Source of the DNA: Thalassobium sp. R2A62
GTDB lineage: Bacteria > Pseudomonadota > Alphaproteobacteria > Rhodobacterales > Rhodobacteraceae
Assembly (NCBI RefSeq): GCF_000161835.1
Contig: NZ_GG697169.2
Coordinates: 1,606,418-1,670,417 of the forward strand
Direction of reading: 5' to 3'
Length of the DNA: 64,000 nucleotides
The position numbers and the translations under genes were made by a program. Below are positions 44,496 to 54,545 of the stretch, in pieces; within the stretch, counting starts at the first letter, position 1, and each line of letters begins with the position of its first letter. The notes under the pieces were generated by a model. The model had not been told where the DNA came from. It did no database searches and worked only from the letters and a program-made list of their open reading frames with translations.

Positions 44496-44721
44496 TGGTT
44501 GAATATGTCCGAACTGTGGCGAAAGGTTGAAGAAAGGTTATTGAACCCTATATCTTGGGCTCAATAGCATGACAAGCGGCCTAAATGTTCACTGAGGCAT
44601 GTTCACTGAGGCATGCGCCCCACGCATGGCAGCCATGCAAAAAGAGAGTCGCAGAATCGGTAAAGATGCTGCATAAGCAACGGCACGCTAGAAAGACAAG
44701 AGCAATAAAAAAGGATGCGAG

Positions 44722-45042
44722 ATGAAGGATTTCGTTGACGGCACTGCGTTCAATAACGAGCAAGGCAACCGCGCCCGCAAACTATTTGCAGCCGTGGTCT
44801 TGGCAGCTCTGGACGATGCGATCGCAGACGACAAGAAATACGGCAACGGTCCTGAGCAGATTGCTCGTTGGGCGCGTTCTCGTGACGGCCGTGAAGTTTT
44901 GTCCTGTGCTGGGATCGACCCGAACGAGCGCGTCGTAGAAGGATTGATGGACTTTGTTGGAAAAGGTGTTCGTACCTCTGTTGCGCTGTCACGCGAAGAG
45001 AGCGAGCGCCGGAATGCTGCTGAGCAGGCAAAAGCCGCTTAA
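44722..45042 (+). CDS. Conserved Rhodobacterales protein (DUF6280-like)
   Basis: A 106-residue, mostly helical, soluble protein (MKDFVDGTAFNNEQGNRARKLF...). It has no signal peptide or known catalytic motif. Proteins of this size and sequence are conserved as single-copy genes in Rhodobacterales and are labelled DUF6280. A strong terminator follows. The plus-strand region 44500-44721 upstream has no gene; two near-identical GTTCACTGAGGCATG copies lie at 44586-44614. Confidence 0.75.
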   Translation: MKDFVDGTAFNNEQGNRARKLFAAVVLAALDDAIADDKKYGNGPEQIARWARSRDGREVLSCAGIDPNERVVEGLMDFVGKGVRTSVALSREESERRNAAEQAKAA

Positions 45043-45063
45043 GCGTTTCCAAAGTTCAATTTT

Positions 45064-45096
45064 AAAACGCGGCCTCTGCTCGGGCCGCGTTTTTTT
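45064..45096 (+). terminator. Rho-independent terminator
   Basis: AAAACGCGGCC-TCTGCTCG-GGCCGCGTTTTTTT: a GC-rich 8-bp stem extended by A-T pairs and ending in a T run, 21 bases after the DUF6280-like gene. Confidence 0.9.
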
Positions 45097-45110
45097 ATGG
45101 CCAATCGGCA

Positions 45111-45686
45111 TTACCTAGCAAAGACAAACAACCAGATGAAACCGGGGGCGACTTCGGCCAGTCCGAGCGAAACGACCAACGCCCGCTCCCAAACCGATCT
45201 CAGACGTCGAAACAAGACGAGGCAGAACAGCAGGCTAAGCGTGATCTCGATTGGGGCGACGATGCGCGCGTGATGTCCACGATCCCAATAGCTTACTGGG
45301 CTTTCAAAGATCCAGGATGTCAGCGGCCAAAAATGCGCGCGGCCATCATCATGATGCAGCGGAAAATCCGACCCGATGTGCAGCAGTGCAGCCCCCGTCA
45401 GCGCAATACCCCACACAGTTCTGCGCCAGAGTGCGATCGCCAACAAGACACCCCAAACCACAGAACTGTTGTCGACCCGAAACACCGCCTGCCATGCATC
45501 GGAAAAGTAGAGCTTGCCAAACACGACGTTGGGATCAATTTGAAGAACGAACAGCGATACCCCCGCCATCAGATATAACGACAGGTCAGGGATCAATGCC
45601 CCCGCCAACGCGGCGGCTGTGACCTTGGGTTGATCGCGCTTCGCGAATGCGGCCATGCCAAAAATCAGGTGCGCTGGTGTGTTCAT
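45111..45686 (-). CDS. Membrane-bound metal-dependent hydrolase-like protein (YdjM type)
   Basis: A 191-residue membrane protein with the family pattern [46 protein letters not shown] and helices at about 80-98 and 150-190. His/Asp residues ([18 protein letters not shown]) could bind metal. Divergent from cobQ with only 50 bases between, so it may share control, though a cobalamin role is not shown. Confidence 0.75.
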   Translation of the reverse strand: MNTPAHLIFGMAAFAKRDQPKVTAAALAGALIPDLSLYLMAGVSLFVLQIDPNVVFGKLYFSDAWQAVFRVDNSSVVWGVLLAIALWRRTVWGIALTGAALLHIGSDFPLHHDDGRAHFWPLTSWIFESPVSYWDRGHHARIVAPIEITLSLLFCLVLFRRLRSVWERALVVSLGLAEVAPGFIWLFVFAR

Positions 45687-45736
45687 GGCTTTCCCCTAGG
45701 ACTGTTGCTGCCTACAACCTAAGCCGGAGGTGCCAA

Positions 45737-47200
45737 ATGGCCAAGGCGATCATGATACAAGGCGCGGGCTCAAACGTCGGCAAATCGATGCTGGTCGCTG
45801 GCATTGCTAGGGCCATGGTGCGACGCGGCTTGTCCGTAGCACCTTTCAAACCACAAAACATGTCGAACAATGCAGCCGTCACTGCCGACGGAGGCGAGAT
45901 TGGCCGTGCCCAAGCGCTTCAGGCTCGTGCATGTGGACTGGAACCGATGGTTGATATGAATCCTGTTCTGCTTAAACCTGAATCTGATGTCGGCGCCCAA
46001 GTCATCGTGCAAGGTGCACGCTATGCGACGCTCAAGGCGCGAGATTACGCTAAGGCCAAGCCACAATTGATGACGGCCGTTCTGGACAGCTTTCACCGGC
46101 TTGCTGCGCAGCACGACCTAGTTATTGTCGAAGGGGCTGGCAGCCCTGCCGAAATTAACCTGCGTGCCGGTGACATTGCCAACATGGGTTTTGCCGAAGC
46201 AGCGTCCGTTCCGGTGGTTCTTGCCGGTGACATTGATCGAGGTGGCGTGATCGCACAATTGGTTGGCACGCACGCGGTACTGCCCAAATCTGATCGAGAC
46301 CGGATCAAGGGGTTTCTCATCAACAAGTTCCGAGGCGACGTCACCCTGTTCGACGACGGGTTGGCCGAAATCGCAAAGCGAACGGGTTGGACATCCGTCG
46401 GAGTGTGCCCATGGTTTGCTGATGCTTGGAAATTGCCGGCCGAGGATGTCATGGATATCTCATCCTCTCGAACTGGCGACATCAAAGTAGCGGCTCCACG
46501 GCTGAATCGTATCGCGAACTTTGACGACCTTGATCCATTGGCGGCAGATCCATCGATCAGCGTTGATATTGTAGAGGCGGGTCGCCCCCTGCCCGCAGAT
46601 GCGACCTTGGTCCTGATCCCGGGCTCAAAATCAACCATTGCTGATCTGGCTCATTTTCGCGCACAGGGTTGGGATATCGACCTCGCCGCACACATCAGAC
46701 GTGGCGGTGCTGTGCTTGGCATTTGTGGGGGGTATCAAATGCTTGGAACCCAAATCATCGATGCAGATGGAATCGAAGGCCAAGTTGGTCAATTTGAAGG
46801 GTTGGGACATTTGGACGTCGTCACCGAAATGAAGCCCGAGAAACGCCTCGCACAGACCACAGGCACGAGCCGCCTGACAGGCGACAAGGTGGAAGGCTAT
46901 GAAATCCACATCGGTGAGACGACGGGCCCAGATCGCAAGCGCGCATGGCTGGATGTTCAAGGACGCAGCGAAGGTGCTGCATCACCCAACGGTCAAGTCA
47001 GAGGATGCTATCTGCACGGCCTCTTTTCACAAGACGCGTTCCGCCGTTCGTTTTTCGAACAACTGGGCGCGCAGATCAGCGATATGAACTATGATGAAGA
47101 TGTAGATCTAGCGCTCGACGCATTGGCCGATCACGTTGAGCAAACGCTCGATCTAGATGCAGTTCTCGAAATGGCAGAGACTGTTCACTCGAACTCTTGA
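45737..47200 (+). CDS. cobQ: Cobyric acid synthase
   Basis: A 487-residue amidotransferase for cobalamin synthesis, amidating adenosyl-cobyrinic acid diamide. N-terminal ATP-binding domain: [20 protein letters not shown] and [12 protein letters not shown]. Class I glutaminase domain with catalytic Cys in [12 protein letters not shown] and His in GCYLHGLF. The ATG at 45737 follows GGAGG. No other cobalamin genes are in the window. Confidence 0.94.
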   Translation: MAKAIMIQGAGSNVGKSMLVAGIARAMVRRGLSVAPFKPQNMSNNAAVTADGGEIGRAQALQARACGLEPMVDMNPVLLKPESDVGAQVIVQGARYATLKARDYAKAKPQLMTAVLDSFHRLAAQHDLVIVEGAGSPAEINLRAGDIANMGFAEAASVPVVLAGDIDRGGVIAQLVGTHAVLPKSDRDRIKGFLINKFRGDVTLFDDGLAEIAKRTGWTSVGVCPWFADAWKLPAEDVMDISSSRTGDIKVAAPRLNRIANFDDLDPLAADPSISVDIVEAGRPLPADATLVLIPGSKSTIADLAHFRAQGWDIDLAAHIRRGGAVLGICGGYQMLGTQIIDADGIEGQVGQFEGLGHLDVVTEMKPEKRLAQTTGTSRLTGDKVEGYEIHIGETTGPDRKRAWLDVQGRSEGAASPNGQVRGCYLHGLFSQDAFRRSFFEQLGAQISDMNYDEDVDLALDALADHVEQTLDLDAVLEMAETVHSNS

Positions 47201-48063
47201 GAAGCTAGACCCCGCTGAATTTCGCGGCGGACCAATTTGCGCACATTGCGCGTGATCCGCTCGCCTAAAACGCCCTGCAATTCCTGACGGACAATATCAG
47301 ACACCATGTCGCGCAACATGTCTTCGTCGATAACACTGTCGTCGCCGAAAATCGCAGCAAGATCTGGCTCGTCTTCATCAACTGCAGCACCCTGAGCCGA
47401 GGCTTCATCAGTGCTGGTTGTTTCGAGCGTTAATGGTTGCACATCAAGGTCAGAAAGCGTCTCTACGTCTTCCCATTCTTGGCTCAACGTGACGGATTCA
47501 TCTGCCGGCTCTTCGGTTTCCCAGTCATCATCGCTCTCGCCGACTGCCGCCTCAAGCTCCGCAATCTTGCTTTCCAGATCAGTGACCTCGCGAGGTGCCA
47601 CAAATACGGCTGCTTCTGCCAATTTTTCATCCAAAGAGATGTCGGTGACGGCAGCATCTGCCGCACGCTCTGCCTCTTCCGCAACGAATGCGTCGACCGC
47701 GTCTGTCAGGTCTAGATCAGCCGTTTCCGTGACATCTTCAGTCTCGGCCACGGCTTCTTCAACACTGTCCTGCGGCGCAGGTTCGCCAGTCACAACTTCG
47801 GCAAAGGTTTCGCGGACGTCCTCGAGATCGTTTTCGTCTTCCGTCGCCTCGCCAGCGCCAGCGCCAGACTCAACCGGAACGTCGCGATCTTCAACAGGCT
47901 CGGCCACGCGCAAAGCAGGTGTCAGAACAAATCGCTCTGCAACCATTTCGTCGTCAGTCTGTGCATCCGCCTCAACCGCGTCACCACGATCATCTTCAGA
48001 CACGAGCCTGCGGATAGACGACAACACGTCTTCGATTTCGATGTTTGTCACCGGGTCGGACAT
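47185..48063 (-). CDS. Acidic PopZ-like protein
   Basis: A 292-residue, highly acidic protein. The N-terminal helix ([23 protein letters not shown]) and the C-terminal helices ([18 protein letters not shown], then [17 protein letters not shown]) are conserved-looking ends around a long low-complexity Glu/Asp/Ala/Val linker (about 25-230). The same layout is seen in polar-organising PopZ/DUF2497 proteins. Polar scaffolding is an inference from this layout. It lies downstream of tolC on the same strand and overlaps the cobQ end by 16 bases tail to tail. Confidence 0.65.
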   Translation of the reverse strand: MSDPVTNIEIEDVLSSIRRLVSEDDRGDAVEADAQTDDEMVAERFVLTPALRVAEPVEDRDVPVESGAGAGEATEDENDLEDVRETFAEVVTGEPAPQDSVEEAVAETEDVTETADLDLTDAVDAFVAEEAERAADAAVTDISLDEKLAEAAVFVAPREVTDLESKIAELEAAVGESDDDWETEEPADESVTLSQEWEDVETLSDLDVQPLTLETTSTDEASAQGAAVDEDEPDLAAIFGDDSVIDEDMLRDMVSDIVRQELQGVLGERITRNVRKLVRREIQRGLASQEFE

Positions 48064-48134
48064 TGGAATTTCCTGCTTTGCCTCAGGCGCATCTTAGCTG
48101 TCCCACCGATTCTAAACAACCGATAGGAAAATTC

Positions 48135-49508
48135 TTATTCTTTTCCGATCGAACGCAGAACACGGTCCAGTGCGGCACCTTGATCAGACCTGATCGCAGG
48201 GGCATCTTTGACAAGATTATAGTAAGCGGCAGGATCATAGACCTGCACGGCAAGGCCAAGATGTTCAGCAGTCAACAAGCCCATTGAAGACAGAACACCG
48301 TAGGCGGCCCGAACTTCGTCAGATTGGGCGGTGATCAAACCGGCTTCAGCGTCTAGCAACTCTTGTTCTGCATTCAAAACATCTAGCGTTGTACGTGCAC
48401 CCAATGTCGCCTCTTCTCTGACGCCACGAAATGCGACGCGAGACGCGCGGATTTGCCGCTCAGACGCCTGACGGCTCGCGTTGGCAACCTCCAGCAGTGA
48501 ATAGGCATTAACTACGCCCTGCTCGACCTGATGGCGTACGATGTGCAAATCAGCACGCGACGCATCACGACGCGCCTGAGCCTGACGCAGACGCGCAGAC
48601 AATTCGCCCCCACGGTAGATTGTAGCGCCCGCTTGCAAACCAATAGTCTCGCTTACGTTTCGATCTTCGTCCATCCGGGCACTAGCGGTCCCGCGAAGCG
48701 TGGGTGACATAGCAAGCTCGGCACGACGAATGTTCAGCTCAGTTGCGGAAACGTCATGCTGTGCTTTGAGAATGGCGGGATGCGTGCGGAACGCAATCGC
48801 CGTTGCCCGCTCGATCGAATTTGCAAGATTTAGATTTGCTGACGGCGTGGCAAGACGCCCGGGCTTGCGCCCAACAGCCGCGACATACTCAGCAACATCA
48901 CGCTGTAGCTGTCCCTCAGCCGAGGCCAAAAGGCTGCGCGCAGACGCGAGTCTCGCCTCTGCCAATGCAACATCTGTACGGGTCACTTCACCAACATCAA
49001 ACCGGTCGCGCGCTGCGCGCAACTCTTGGGTGATGACCCGAACATTGCTTTGACGCAAGGCTAGGCTTTCGCTGGAACTACGGACATCTACATAGGCCTC
49101 AACCGCACGAAACAAGATCTCTTGCTCGACCCGCTTCAATGTCTCGCGTGTCGACAGAACCAGTTCTTTTTGCGATTCCACAGCCGTCGCTGAAGCACCA
49201 AAATCGTAGAGCAGCAATTCAGCGTTTAGATCTAGGTTTACATTGACATCATCAAGAAGCGACGCGCCCCCCATATCCGTATAAGTGATCGACGACGACC
49301 AAGTGATGATCGGCTTGAGAGCGGCTGCCGCGATCGCGACATCCTCATCCGCGACGCGCAACAGCGCACGGTTTTTGTCGATCAATCCTGAATGAGTGTA
49401 CGCAGAGGCAAGTGCATCAGCGAGTGTTTCGGCTTGCGTCGCAATTGGGGTCCACAAAACATACGTAGCAACAAGCGCAGCTCTGGCAGCAGTCTTAAAG
49501 TGGATCAT
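48135..49508 (-). CDS. tolC: TolC family outer membrane protein
   Basis: A 457-residue outer membrane channel component with a signal peptide (MIHFKTAARAALVATYVLWTPIATQA, cleavage near residue 26) and two OEP repeats: LADALASAYTHSGLIDKNRALL ... and SIERATAIAFRTHPAILKAQHDV..., each with long coiled-coil helices. Works with type I export or RND efflux systems; it could serve export of the Hint proteins, which is speculation. Second gene of a pcm-tolC-PopZ-like run. Confidence 0.88.
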   Translation of the reverse strand: MIHFKTAARAALVATYVLWTPIATQAETLADALASAYTHSGLIDKNRALLRVADEDVAIAAAALKPIITWSSSITYTDMGGASLLDDVNVNLDLNAELLLYDFGASATAVESQKELVLSTRETLKRVEQEILFRAVEAYVDVRSSSESLALRQSNVRVITQELRAARDRFDVGEVTRTDVALAEARLASARSLLASAEGQLQRDVAEYVAAVGRKPGRLATPSANLNLANSIERATAIAFRTHPAILKAQHDVSATELNIRRAELAMSPTLRGTASARMDEDRNVSETIGLQAGATIYRGGELSARLRQAQARRDASRADLHIVRHQVEQGVVNAYSLLEVANASRQASERQIRASRVAFRGVREEATLGARTTLDVLNAEQELLDAEAGLITAQSDEVRAAYGVLSSMGLLTAEHLGLAVQVYDPAAYYNLVKDAPAIRSDQGAALDRVLRSIGKE

Positions 49509-49563
49509 GCGTATCCCTCAATTCTCAATATTCAAAGTACCTAGCAGCGGGCGCCTCTTTTAC

Positions 49564-50214
49564 TCAGAGAGCGAATTCTGTTTCTTTCACAAATCCGTCC
49601 AAGACGGGCGCAGCTGCGTTGAACGAGAAGCGCCATGACAAACGACCAGAGTTCAAATGACCGATCATAACGCGACCCAACGCGCCATCGATAAAGATGG
49701 CTGCGATGCGTCCGCCGTCTTTGAGCTGATTTGTCAGAGCTTCCGGCACGGCCTCGACCCCACCCTGAATCAGGATAGCGTCATACGGGCCTTCTTTTGC
49801 GCAGCCTTCTGACAGAGCACCCGAAATCACAGCGGCATTGTCGACGCCATTCTCTGACAAAACGGCCTGCGCTTCGTCCGCGCGGCCTTCGTCTTCGACG
49901 GCCACAACGGCATGCACCATGTGGGCGAGAACTGCAGTCGAATACCCAAGGCCACAGCCGAGATCCAACACAACATCTTCAGTCTCAAGCGCCAAAGCAT
50001 CCAAAATCTTAGCAAGGGTTCGCGCTTCTAGCAGAACGCGACCTCCGCCAAGCTCCATGTTTTCGCCAACATAAGCCGCTTCGCGTTGGTCCGCTGGAAC
50101 ATAGTTCTCGCGCGGGACCGACAGCATCGCGTCGATGATTGGGAATTTTGTTACATCCGATGGACGGACCTGCGTGTCGACCATCATAGTTCTGCGGTCT
50201 GAAAAACTTGCCAC
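49564..50214 (-). CDS. pcm: Protein-L-isoaspartate O-methyltransferase family protein
   Basis: A 216-residue SAM-dependent methyltransferase. SAM-binding motif VLDLGCGLGYSTAVLAHM, preceded by PRENYVPADQREAAYVGENMELGGGRVLL. The start is GTG at 50214, giving MASFSDRRTMMVDTQVRPSDVTKF, which matches the usual N-terminus in Rhodobacterales. These relatives form a distinct Pcm-like group often found before tolC; isoaspartate repair is assumed from the family. Confidence 0.88.
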   Translation of the reverse strand: MASFSDRRTMMVDTQVRPSDVTKFPIIDAMLSVPRENYVPADQREAAYVGENMELGGGRVLLEARTLAKILDALALETEDVVLDLGCGLGYSTAVLAHMVHAVVAVEDEGRADEAQAVLSENGVDNAAVISGALSEGCAKEGPYDAILIQGGVEAVPEALTNQLKDGGRIAAIFIDGALGRVMIGHLNSGRLSWRFSFNAAAPVLDGFVKETEFAL

Positions 50215-50548
50215 CAGCTAAACTCTTTCGTTCAGATACGTTTTTCTCGTAATGCCACAACTCGACAAGAGGGGCAACGATTCATGATTGGTTTGAGTGG
50301 CATTTGATCGAAGCTTTGCCAACTTTTCACCATCCACCCCATTCAGGCGAAAACGAACGCCCTTTCCAGTGCCCGATACCGCAGGCCAGAGTCGGACCAC
50401 AAAGTGCAATTTATTCAACAACGAACGGGTCATTGCATCTGGACATCAACCTTCGAAACTCTTAAGCCTCATCTCGCTTGCCAGAGCACTAAACTGGCAC
50501 CGCGACGCGGGGTTCAGCAAGATAGAACAACGGTCGTACACCACGTGA
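50215..50548. other. Gap without recognised gene
   Basis: Between pcm and tRNA-Cys. Open frames on both strands here (for example 50218-50433) have no ribosome site or recognisable motifs. It should contain the divergent promoters of pcm and the tRNA. Confidence 0.5.
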
Positions 50549-50622
50549 GGCGAGTTGGCGGAGTGGTGACGCAGCGGATTGCAAATCCGTGTACACCGGT
50601 TCGATTCCGGTACTCGCCTCCA
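50549..50622 (+). tRNA. tRNA-Cys (GCA)
   Basis: 74 nt with encoded CCA. Acceptor GGCGAGT/ACTCGCC, discriminator T, anticodon stem GGATT-GCA-AATCC, T arm CCGGTTCGATTCCGG. The 3' 44 bases also form the left attachment site of the integrative element. Confidence 0.97.
50579..50622 (+). repeat. attL, 44-bp direct repeat
   Basis: TTGCAAATCCGTGTACACCG ... ACTCGCCTCCA, identical to 55878-55921. It covers the anticodon loop to the CCA end of tRNA-Cys, leaving the tRNA intact. Confidence 0.93.
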
Positions 50623-50683
50623 CACAAAATCAATGACTTAGCCCGATTATTCGATGTGAGCGAATCAGAGTCTAAACAAATGT

Positions 50684-51694
50684 CTAAACATTCTGTTTTT
50701 GTTCTGTTCGCATTTGCTGTGCTTGGATCGCTCTGACGCGTTGACGGACCTGCTTTGTGTAGTGCTGGACCATCGCAGCGCTTTGGCCAGTTACAGCAGC
50801 GACAAGATCGTCACCGCAGCCAGCCTCGACCAATTCGCATGCTGCGTTGTAGCGCCAGCTATGGATATCAAAATCGAGCGCGTTGATCTGGTCTCGGACC
50901 TTTTTTACCGCTTGCGCAACACCGCGATAAGACCAGCGGTTTGTCCCCCGCTCATTGGTCAGGATAAACACAGAGTGCCGACTTGCCGCGTCCAGTGCCG
51001 CTTGCAGTTCTGGCAGGATCGGAATCCAGAGCTGTTTTCCTGTTTTGTTTTGACGAACAGCAAAGCCACCGTCTTGAATGTCTGACCATCGCATTTCGAT
51101 TACATCGCCAATGCGTTGCCCCGTGCCAACACACAGCTCCATAGCGAGACGTTCTCGCGTTCCGAGAGGACAGGCAATTCTGTATTGATCCAGAAGCTCT
51201 TGCGGCCAAGGTGACCGCGCTTTCTTGACCGTCTTGATTTCTGACACACCGCGCGCGGGATTCATTTCACGCCACCCTAAATCGACACAGTGTTCCAACA
51301 GAACCCGCAGCACCCGCAGCGAATAGTTGGCAAAGTATGGCTTATCCGCGTTTGAATCGCGCAATCGGATTACATCCTTGCGCTTCATGTTAACTGGGTT
51401 GGCATCCCCCATGACATCCTCAAAGAAGCGCAGATACTTGTCATAATCCAGCGCGGTGCGCGGCTTGAGCTGAGTGTATCTGCTTGATCGATGGTAGCTC
51501 TTGATAAGTGCCTTGAAGGAACGAGCTGTAATTTTAGAAACAGGGCGTTCACCTGAAAGAATGGACGCATATTCGGTCCAGAATTCAGGTGTGCCAAACT
51601 CAGCCAAAAATTTTTGGGATTTCCATCCCCGTCGCTGAAAATACAACCCGTTTCGTTGGCGGTATACGTGCTTGGGCAACTCACGTTTTGTCAT
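50684..51694 (-). CDS. int: Tyrosine recombinase/integrase of the tRNA-Cys element
   Basis: A 336-residue integrase. N-terminal core-binding domain (about 60-150), catalytic Arg in GTGQRIGDVIEM, HxxR in DIHSWRYNAACEL and the nucleophile Tyr in MVQHYTKQVRQ. Intact, so probably able to recombine the flanking 44-bp repeats. It overlaps a 57-codon ORF at its start by 14 bases. Confidence 0.93.
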   Translation of the reverse strand: MTKRELPKHVYRQRNGLYFQRRGWKSQKFLAEFGTPEFWTEYASILSGERPVSKITARSFKALIKSYHRSSRYTQLKPRTALDYDKYLRFFEDVMGDANPVNMKRKDVIRLRDSNADKPYFANYSLRVLRVLLEHCVDLGWREMNPARGVSEIKTVKKARSPWPQELLDQYRIACPLGTRERLAMELCVGTGQRIGDVIEMRWSDIQDGGFAVRQNKTGKQLWIPILPELQAALDAASRHSVFILTNERGTNRWSYRGVAQAVKKVRDQINALDFDIHSWRYNAACELVEAGCGDDLVAAVTGQSAAMVQHYTKQVRQRVRAIQAQQMRTEQKQNV

Positions 51695-51854
51695 GACGCA
51701 TATCTATCCTATCAAACTCATCGACTGTTGTCGGACCAGCAAGAACCAGCTCGATTTTCTTCCCATCGATAGTGACACGCCCAACTGACTTTCCGGCACA
51801 CTCAAAGGCGTTCAGTAAACGCAGCGCTTTCTCTTCAATCGTTGTCCGTGCCAT
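51681..51854 (-). CDS. Small ORF translationally coupled to the integrase
   Basis: ATG at 51854 to TGA at 51681, 57 residues: MARTTIEEKALRLLNAFECA, then a short strand-rich part (SVGRVTIDGKKIELVLAG) and EFDRIDMRHDKT. The overlap with the integrase start suggests coupled expression. It may be a recombination directionality or DNA-binding partner, but no helix-turn-helix is certain. Too short for usual ORF cut-offs. Confidence 0.65.
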   Translation of the reverse strand: MARTTIEEKALRLLNAFECAGKSVGRVTIDGKKIELVLAGPTTVDEFDRIDMRHDKT

Positions 51855-52656
51855 TTTGGTCTACCTTGCGGGTTCCGTTCTCCAAGTTCGCTTGCGCATC
51901 CATTCGGCTGAATGTGCGGGAGCGCCCATGCAATCTAACTGGGGACCAAGGTACAGGCAGGCGGAATCTGAGACAATTGAAACCCAAATTTTTGCAAATG
52001 TTACAATCAGCTGTTTCAGTACGTGTCGTAGATGTTCGTGACTCGTTCTCATCAGTGCGAATAATTTCTCAATGAGAAACCGGTCAATTATGCATCGAAA
52101 CACAGAGGCCAATCGGACCGGCTCAGCGCGAAGGCGCAGGCTTTGGCCGTAAATGTTACAGTTTTGGATTTCCACTAAATGTATACAGGAACAAGGGGTG
52201 TATGTATGTGACCCGCCCCGCTCCTCCTACGAATTATGATGTTCTTCGGAGGTGCGGTGCTACTGGGGCGCAGCGAGGCAATCTAAGCGTTTATGTGGGG
52301 CTATAGAGGGCTGCGGCACCACAACCACAGCAGGGCAGCCGGCTGAGACTGTGTGCGACCTTCTAAACAGGCCTATGCGGAAAGTTGCTAGGGGCGGAAT
52401 GCGGTCGTTCGCTGCACGCTGCTTCAAGGTCAGCTATGCGCAGATAGCGACCTCTGCAAAGTCGTATCGTCGCAGCATTTTTATGGAGCAAAGCTGACAT
52501 TGTTACATTGTGCGGTGTACGGCAGTTAGAAAATGAATATTTCGAATACTGCACTAAATTGGTACTGAAGCAGTGTGCCGAAATGAATTAAAGACAACGA
52601 AGGCAATCTGCGTAATAAAGTCGGCAGAGGCAAATTTAACGAAGGACCTTTTTACA
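51855..52656. other. Gap inside the tRNA-Cys element
   Basis: About 800 bases without a convincing gene. It includes a stretch (about 52380-52470) resembling the degenerate intergenic sequence often found between accessory genes in this group, and must contain the promoters of the small ORF/int and of the plus-strand gene at 52657. A plus-strand frame 52252-52497 is rejected. Confidence 0.5.
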
Positions 52657-53514
52657 ATGCCTTTTCGACCTTGGCTGCAAATCTATGCAATTATTGGATT
52701 AAGTTTAGCTGGATCAGTGCAGGCTCAAGAGCAAGATGTTAAAACCGAACAGCCAGCCACCGATCAGCAAATTCAAATCATAGATTTTCCGAACCCGTTT
52801 CCCGTGGTTATTGTCGAAAGCGATGAGGTCACCGCATCACGTGAAGCCGAAAAACGCGCAAGCAGACAAATCGAAAAGGACAGTCTTGCTACCCAGCAAG
52901 GCATGAATGAAGTCACCCAGCGTATGATGTGGGCTTCTTGGGCTTCCACAGTTTTGGTCGCTCTCGGAACCATCCTGTTGAATTGGACGCTTAGGCTTAC
53001 TCGAAGCGCTAATTCAGCTGCGCAAGAAGCAGTTGAAGTCACGCGAGTAGTTGGTGAGTTGCAAACTAGACCCTACATTTCGCTTTCCAATGTCGGTCTG
53101 CCAGATGAAAGTGTAATGGAGAATGGCACTGTCGATATGTACTTAACCAACATTGGCCGCAGTCCAGCTTTTATAAAGTCGATAGAGGGAAAGGCAGGCA
53201 TGTGTCACTTCCCAGTTGATGCCAATTCTTTCGATAGCCATGATTGGGTAGTCCTCGGGAGAGAGGACATCCACCATCCGAACACTACCTATACCTCTTC
53301 CATCCAAACTGGCGCTATTGATAAAGGAATGATTTCTAGTAAAGCTCAGCGCCTTTTTTTTGGATTTAGGGTTACTTATGAAGATTTTTTTGGGAATACT
53401 CATGAAGATGAATACGTTGCCACCGTCAATTATAATCGGCCTAACGGTCCTGGCTTTGAGGCCGCTCGCGCCAGAGCCAAAACAATAAAGACGGACGCCA
53501 AAGGCAAGACTTAA
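52657..53514 (+). CDS. Membrane protein of unknown function in the tRNA-Cys element
   Basis: A 285-residue protein: signal-like N-terminus (MPFRPWLQIYAIIGLSLAGS, then VQAQEQD), an Ala/Glu/Lys-rich linker, one transmembrane helix (about 95-117, SWASTVLVALGTILLNWTLRL) followed by a polar coiled segment, and a soluble beta-rich domain (about 140-270) with LQTRPYISLSNVGL and FGFRVTYEDFFGNTHEDEY. The ATG at 52657 with GAAGGA upstream is preferred to one at 52573. Such helix-plus-beta-domain proteins are common companions in accessory islands. Function unknown. Confidence 0.72.
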   Translation: MPFRPWLQIYAIIGLSLAGSVQAQEQDVKTEQPATDQQIQIIDFPNPFPVVIVESDEVTASREAEKRASRQIEKDSLATQQGMNEVTQRMMWASWASTVLVALGTILLNWTLRLTRSANSAAQEAVEVTRVVGELQTRPYISLSNVGLPDESVMENGTVDMYLTNIGRSPAFIKSIEGKAGMCHFPVDANSFDSHDWVVLGREDIHHPNTTYTSSIQTGAIDKGMISSKAQRLFFGFRVTYEDFFGNTHEDEYVATVNYNRPNGPGFEAARARAKTIKTDAKGKT

Positions 53515-53804
53515 CCACTCATCGTACCCACCGTAACTTGGACGTGCGCTACATAAAGCAAACGACACCGCCATTTATAGTTAACGCGACGAAAGTCTCC
53601 CTCCCGCCTGTGCGGTCGATGCAGCACGTCCGCTTCGGGCTGGGAGCCGCCATCCGCGGCAAGATCGACCAACGGCAGCTTTGGGCTGTGAACGTTGGTA
53701 GGGTCAGAGCGGTAAGGGGACACTCGGCTTGCAGAGCATATGTCAATTTATGATAGCCCTACAAGCTGCCGCTGGCAGGCAACGTTCTATCCATTGCATT
53801 TGGA
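53515..53804. other. Degenerate intergenic stretch
   Basis: No gene. The part from about 53600 to 53690 (CGGTCGATGCAGCACGTCCG region) looks like worn sequence debris rather than coding DNA. Confidence 0.4.
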
Positions 53805-54341
53805 CTATAGCGAAAGCCCCATAATTTCAGTGATACCCCACGACATGCAGCTCTTACGCGCAACGTCCTCTAATTCACAAAATTCAAGATTATCGAATTG
53901 CTCGGCATTAACGTCAGGCAACTCCACTTTGAATTCAGTTTGGGCAAGTGGCTCTATCCAAATAGGTGTTTCGACGGAGAACGTTTGTTCGTTGCCTTCC
54001 GTGTCGAAGATACCGACTGAAAGTCGTATCCATGTAGTCACGTGGTCGTCCGTCTTATTCTCAAGAAGCCCGCCCCAGCTGACCAACTGTTGGTCTATGC
54101 GTGGCCCAGCCTTACCTGTCGCATTGTCATTGCCATAAAGAGGCTTCTGAAAGGCCAAGGTACAAGTTGACCTGACAACTTCTGTGGAGAGGAGTTCACT
54201 GCTTGAATAGGATAAACAGGTTTCAACGCCCCGCAAAGTCCCTTTGCTCGTTGTCTCATTGACAAATCGCTGCAGCGGCTCAACACCGAAAAACAAAGCC
54301 GCTAAAAGGCAAAGCAGCCCGCCGATAATAAAGTTCTTCAT
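53805..54341 (-). CDS. Membrane-anchored protein of unknown function in the tRNA-Cys element
   Basis: A 178-residue protein starting MKNFIIGGLLCLLAALFFGV, a hydrophobic signal or anchor helix. The remaining exoplasmic part has five Cys (ETCLSYSS, STCTLAF, EFCELED, KSCMSWG) and strand-like segments (TTWIRLSVGIFDTEGNEQTF). The ATG at 54341 is chosen over a TTG at 54356 because GGAG lies 9 bases upstream. No family is recognised. Confidence 0.7.
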   Translation of the reverse strand: MKNFIIGGLLCLLAALFFGVEPLQRFVNETTSKGTLRGVETCLSYSSSELLSTEVVRSTCTLAFQKPLYGNDNATGKAGPRIDQQLVSWGGLLENKTDDHVTTWIRLSVGIFDTEGNEQTFSVETPIWIEPLAQTEFKVELPDVNAEQFDNLEFCELEDVARKSCMSWGITEIMGLSL

Positions 54342-54545
54342 AAAATCTTTCTCCAACAGCCCTACAATTTGTCTCGCATGGTGCGAAGGGGCGGTCTACT
54401 TGTTTGAAACGTTAGTTACACCAAGGCCTATCAATAATCGGAAAAGTAGCGTTTGGGTACAACACTGGAAACGAGTGTTTTGTCCACTCCGTGTGATTTG
54501 ACTTACCAAAATGCTGCAACCTGCATGAGTCATCTCGCGTAACTA

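Noticed and set aside
52252-52497. Plus-strand frame of 81 codons inside the tRNA-Cys element
   Set aside because: Composition is that of degenerate intergenic DNA, rich in Arg and Cys, without a ribosome site or motif.
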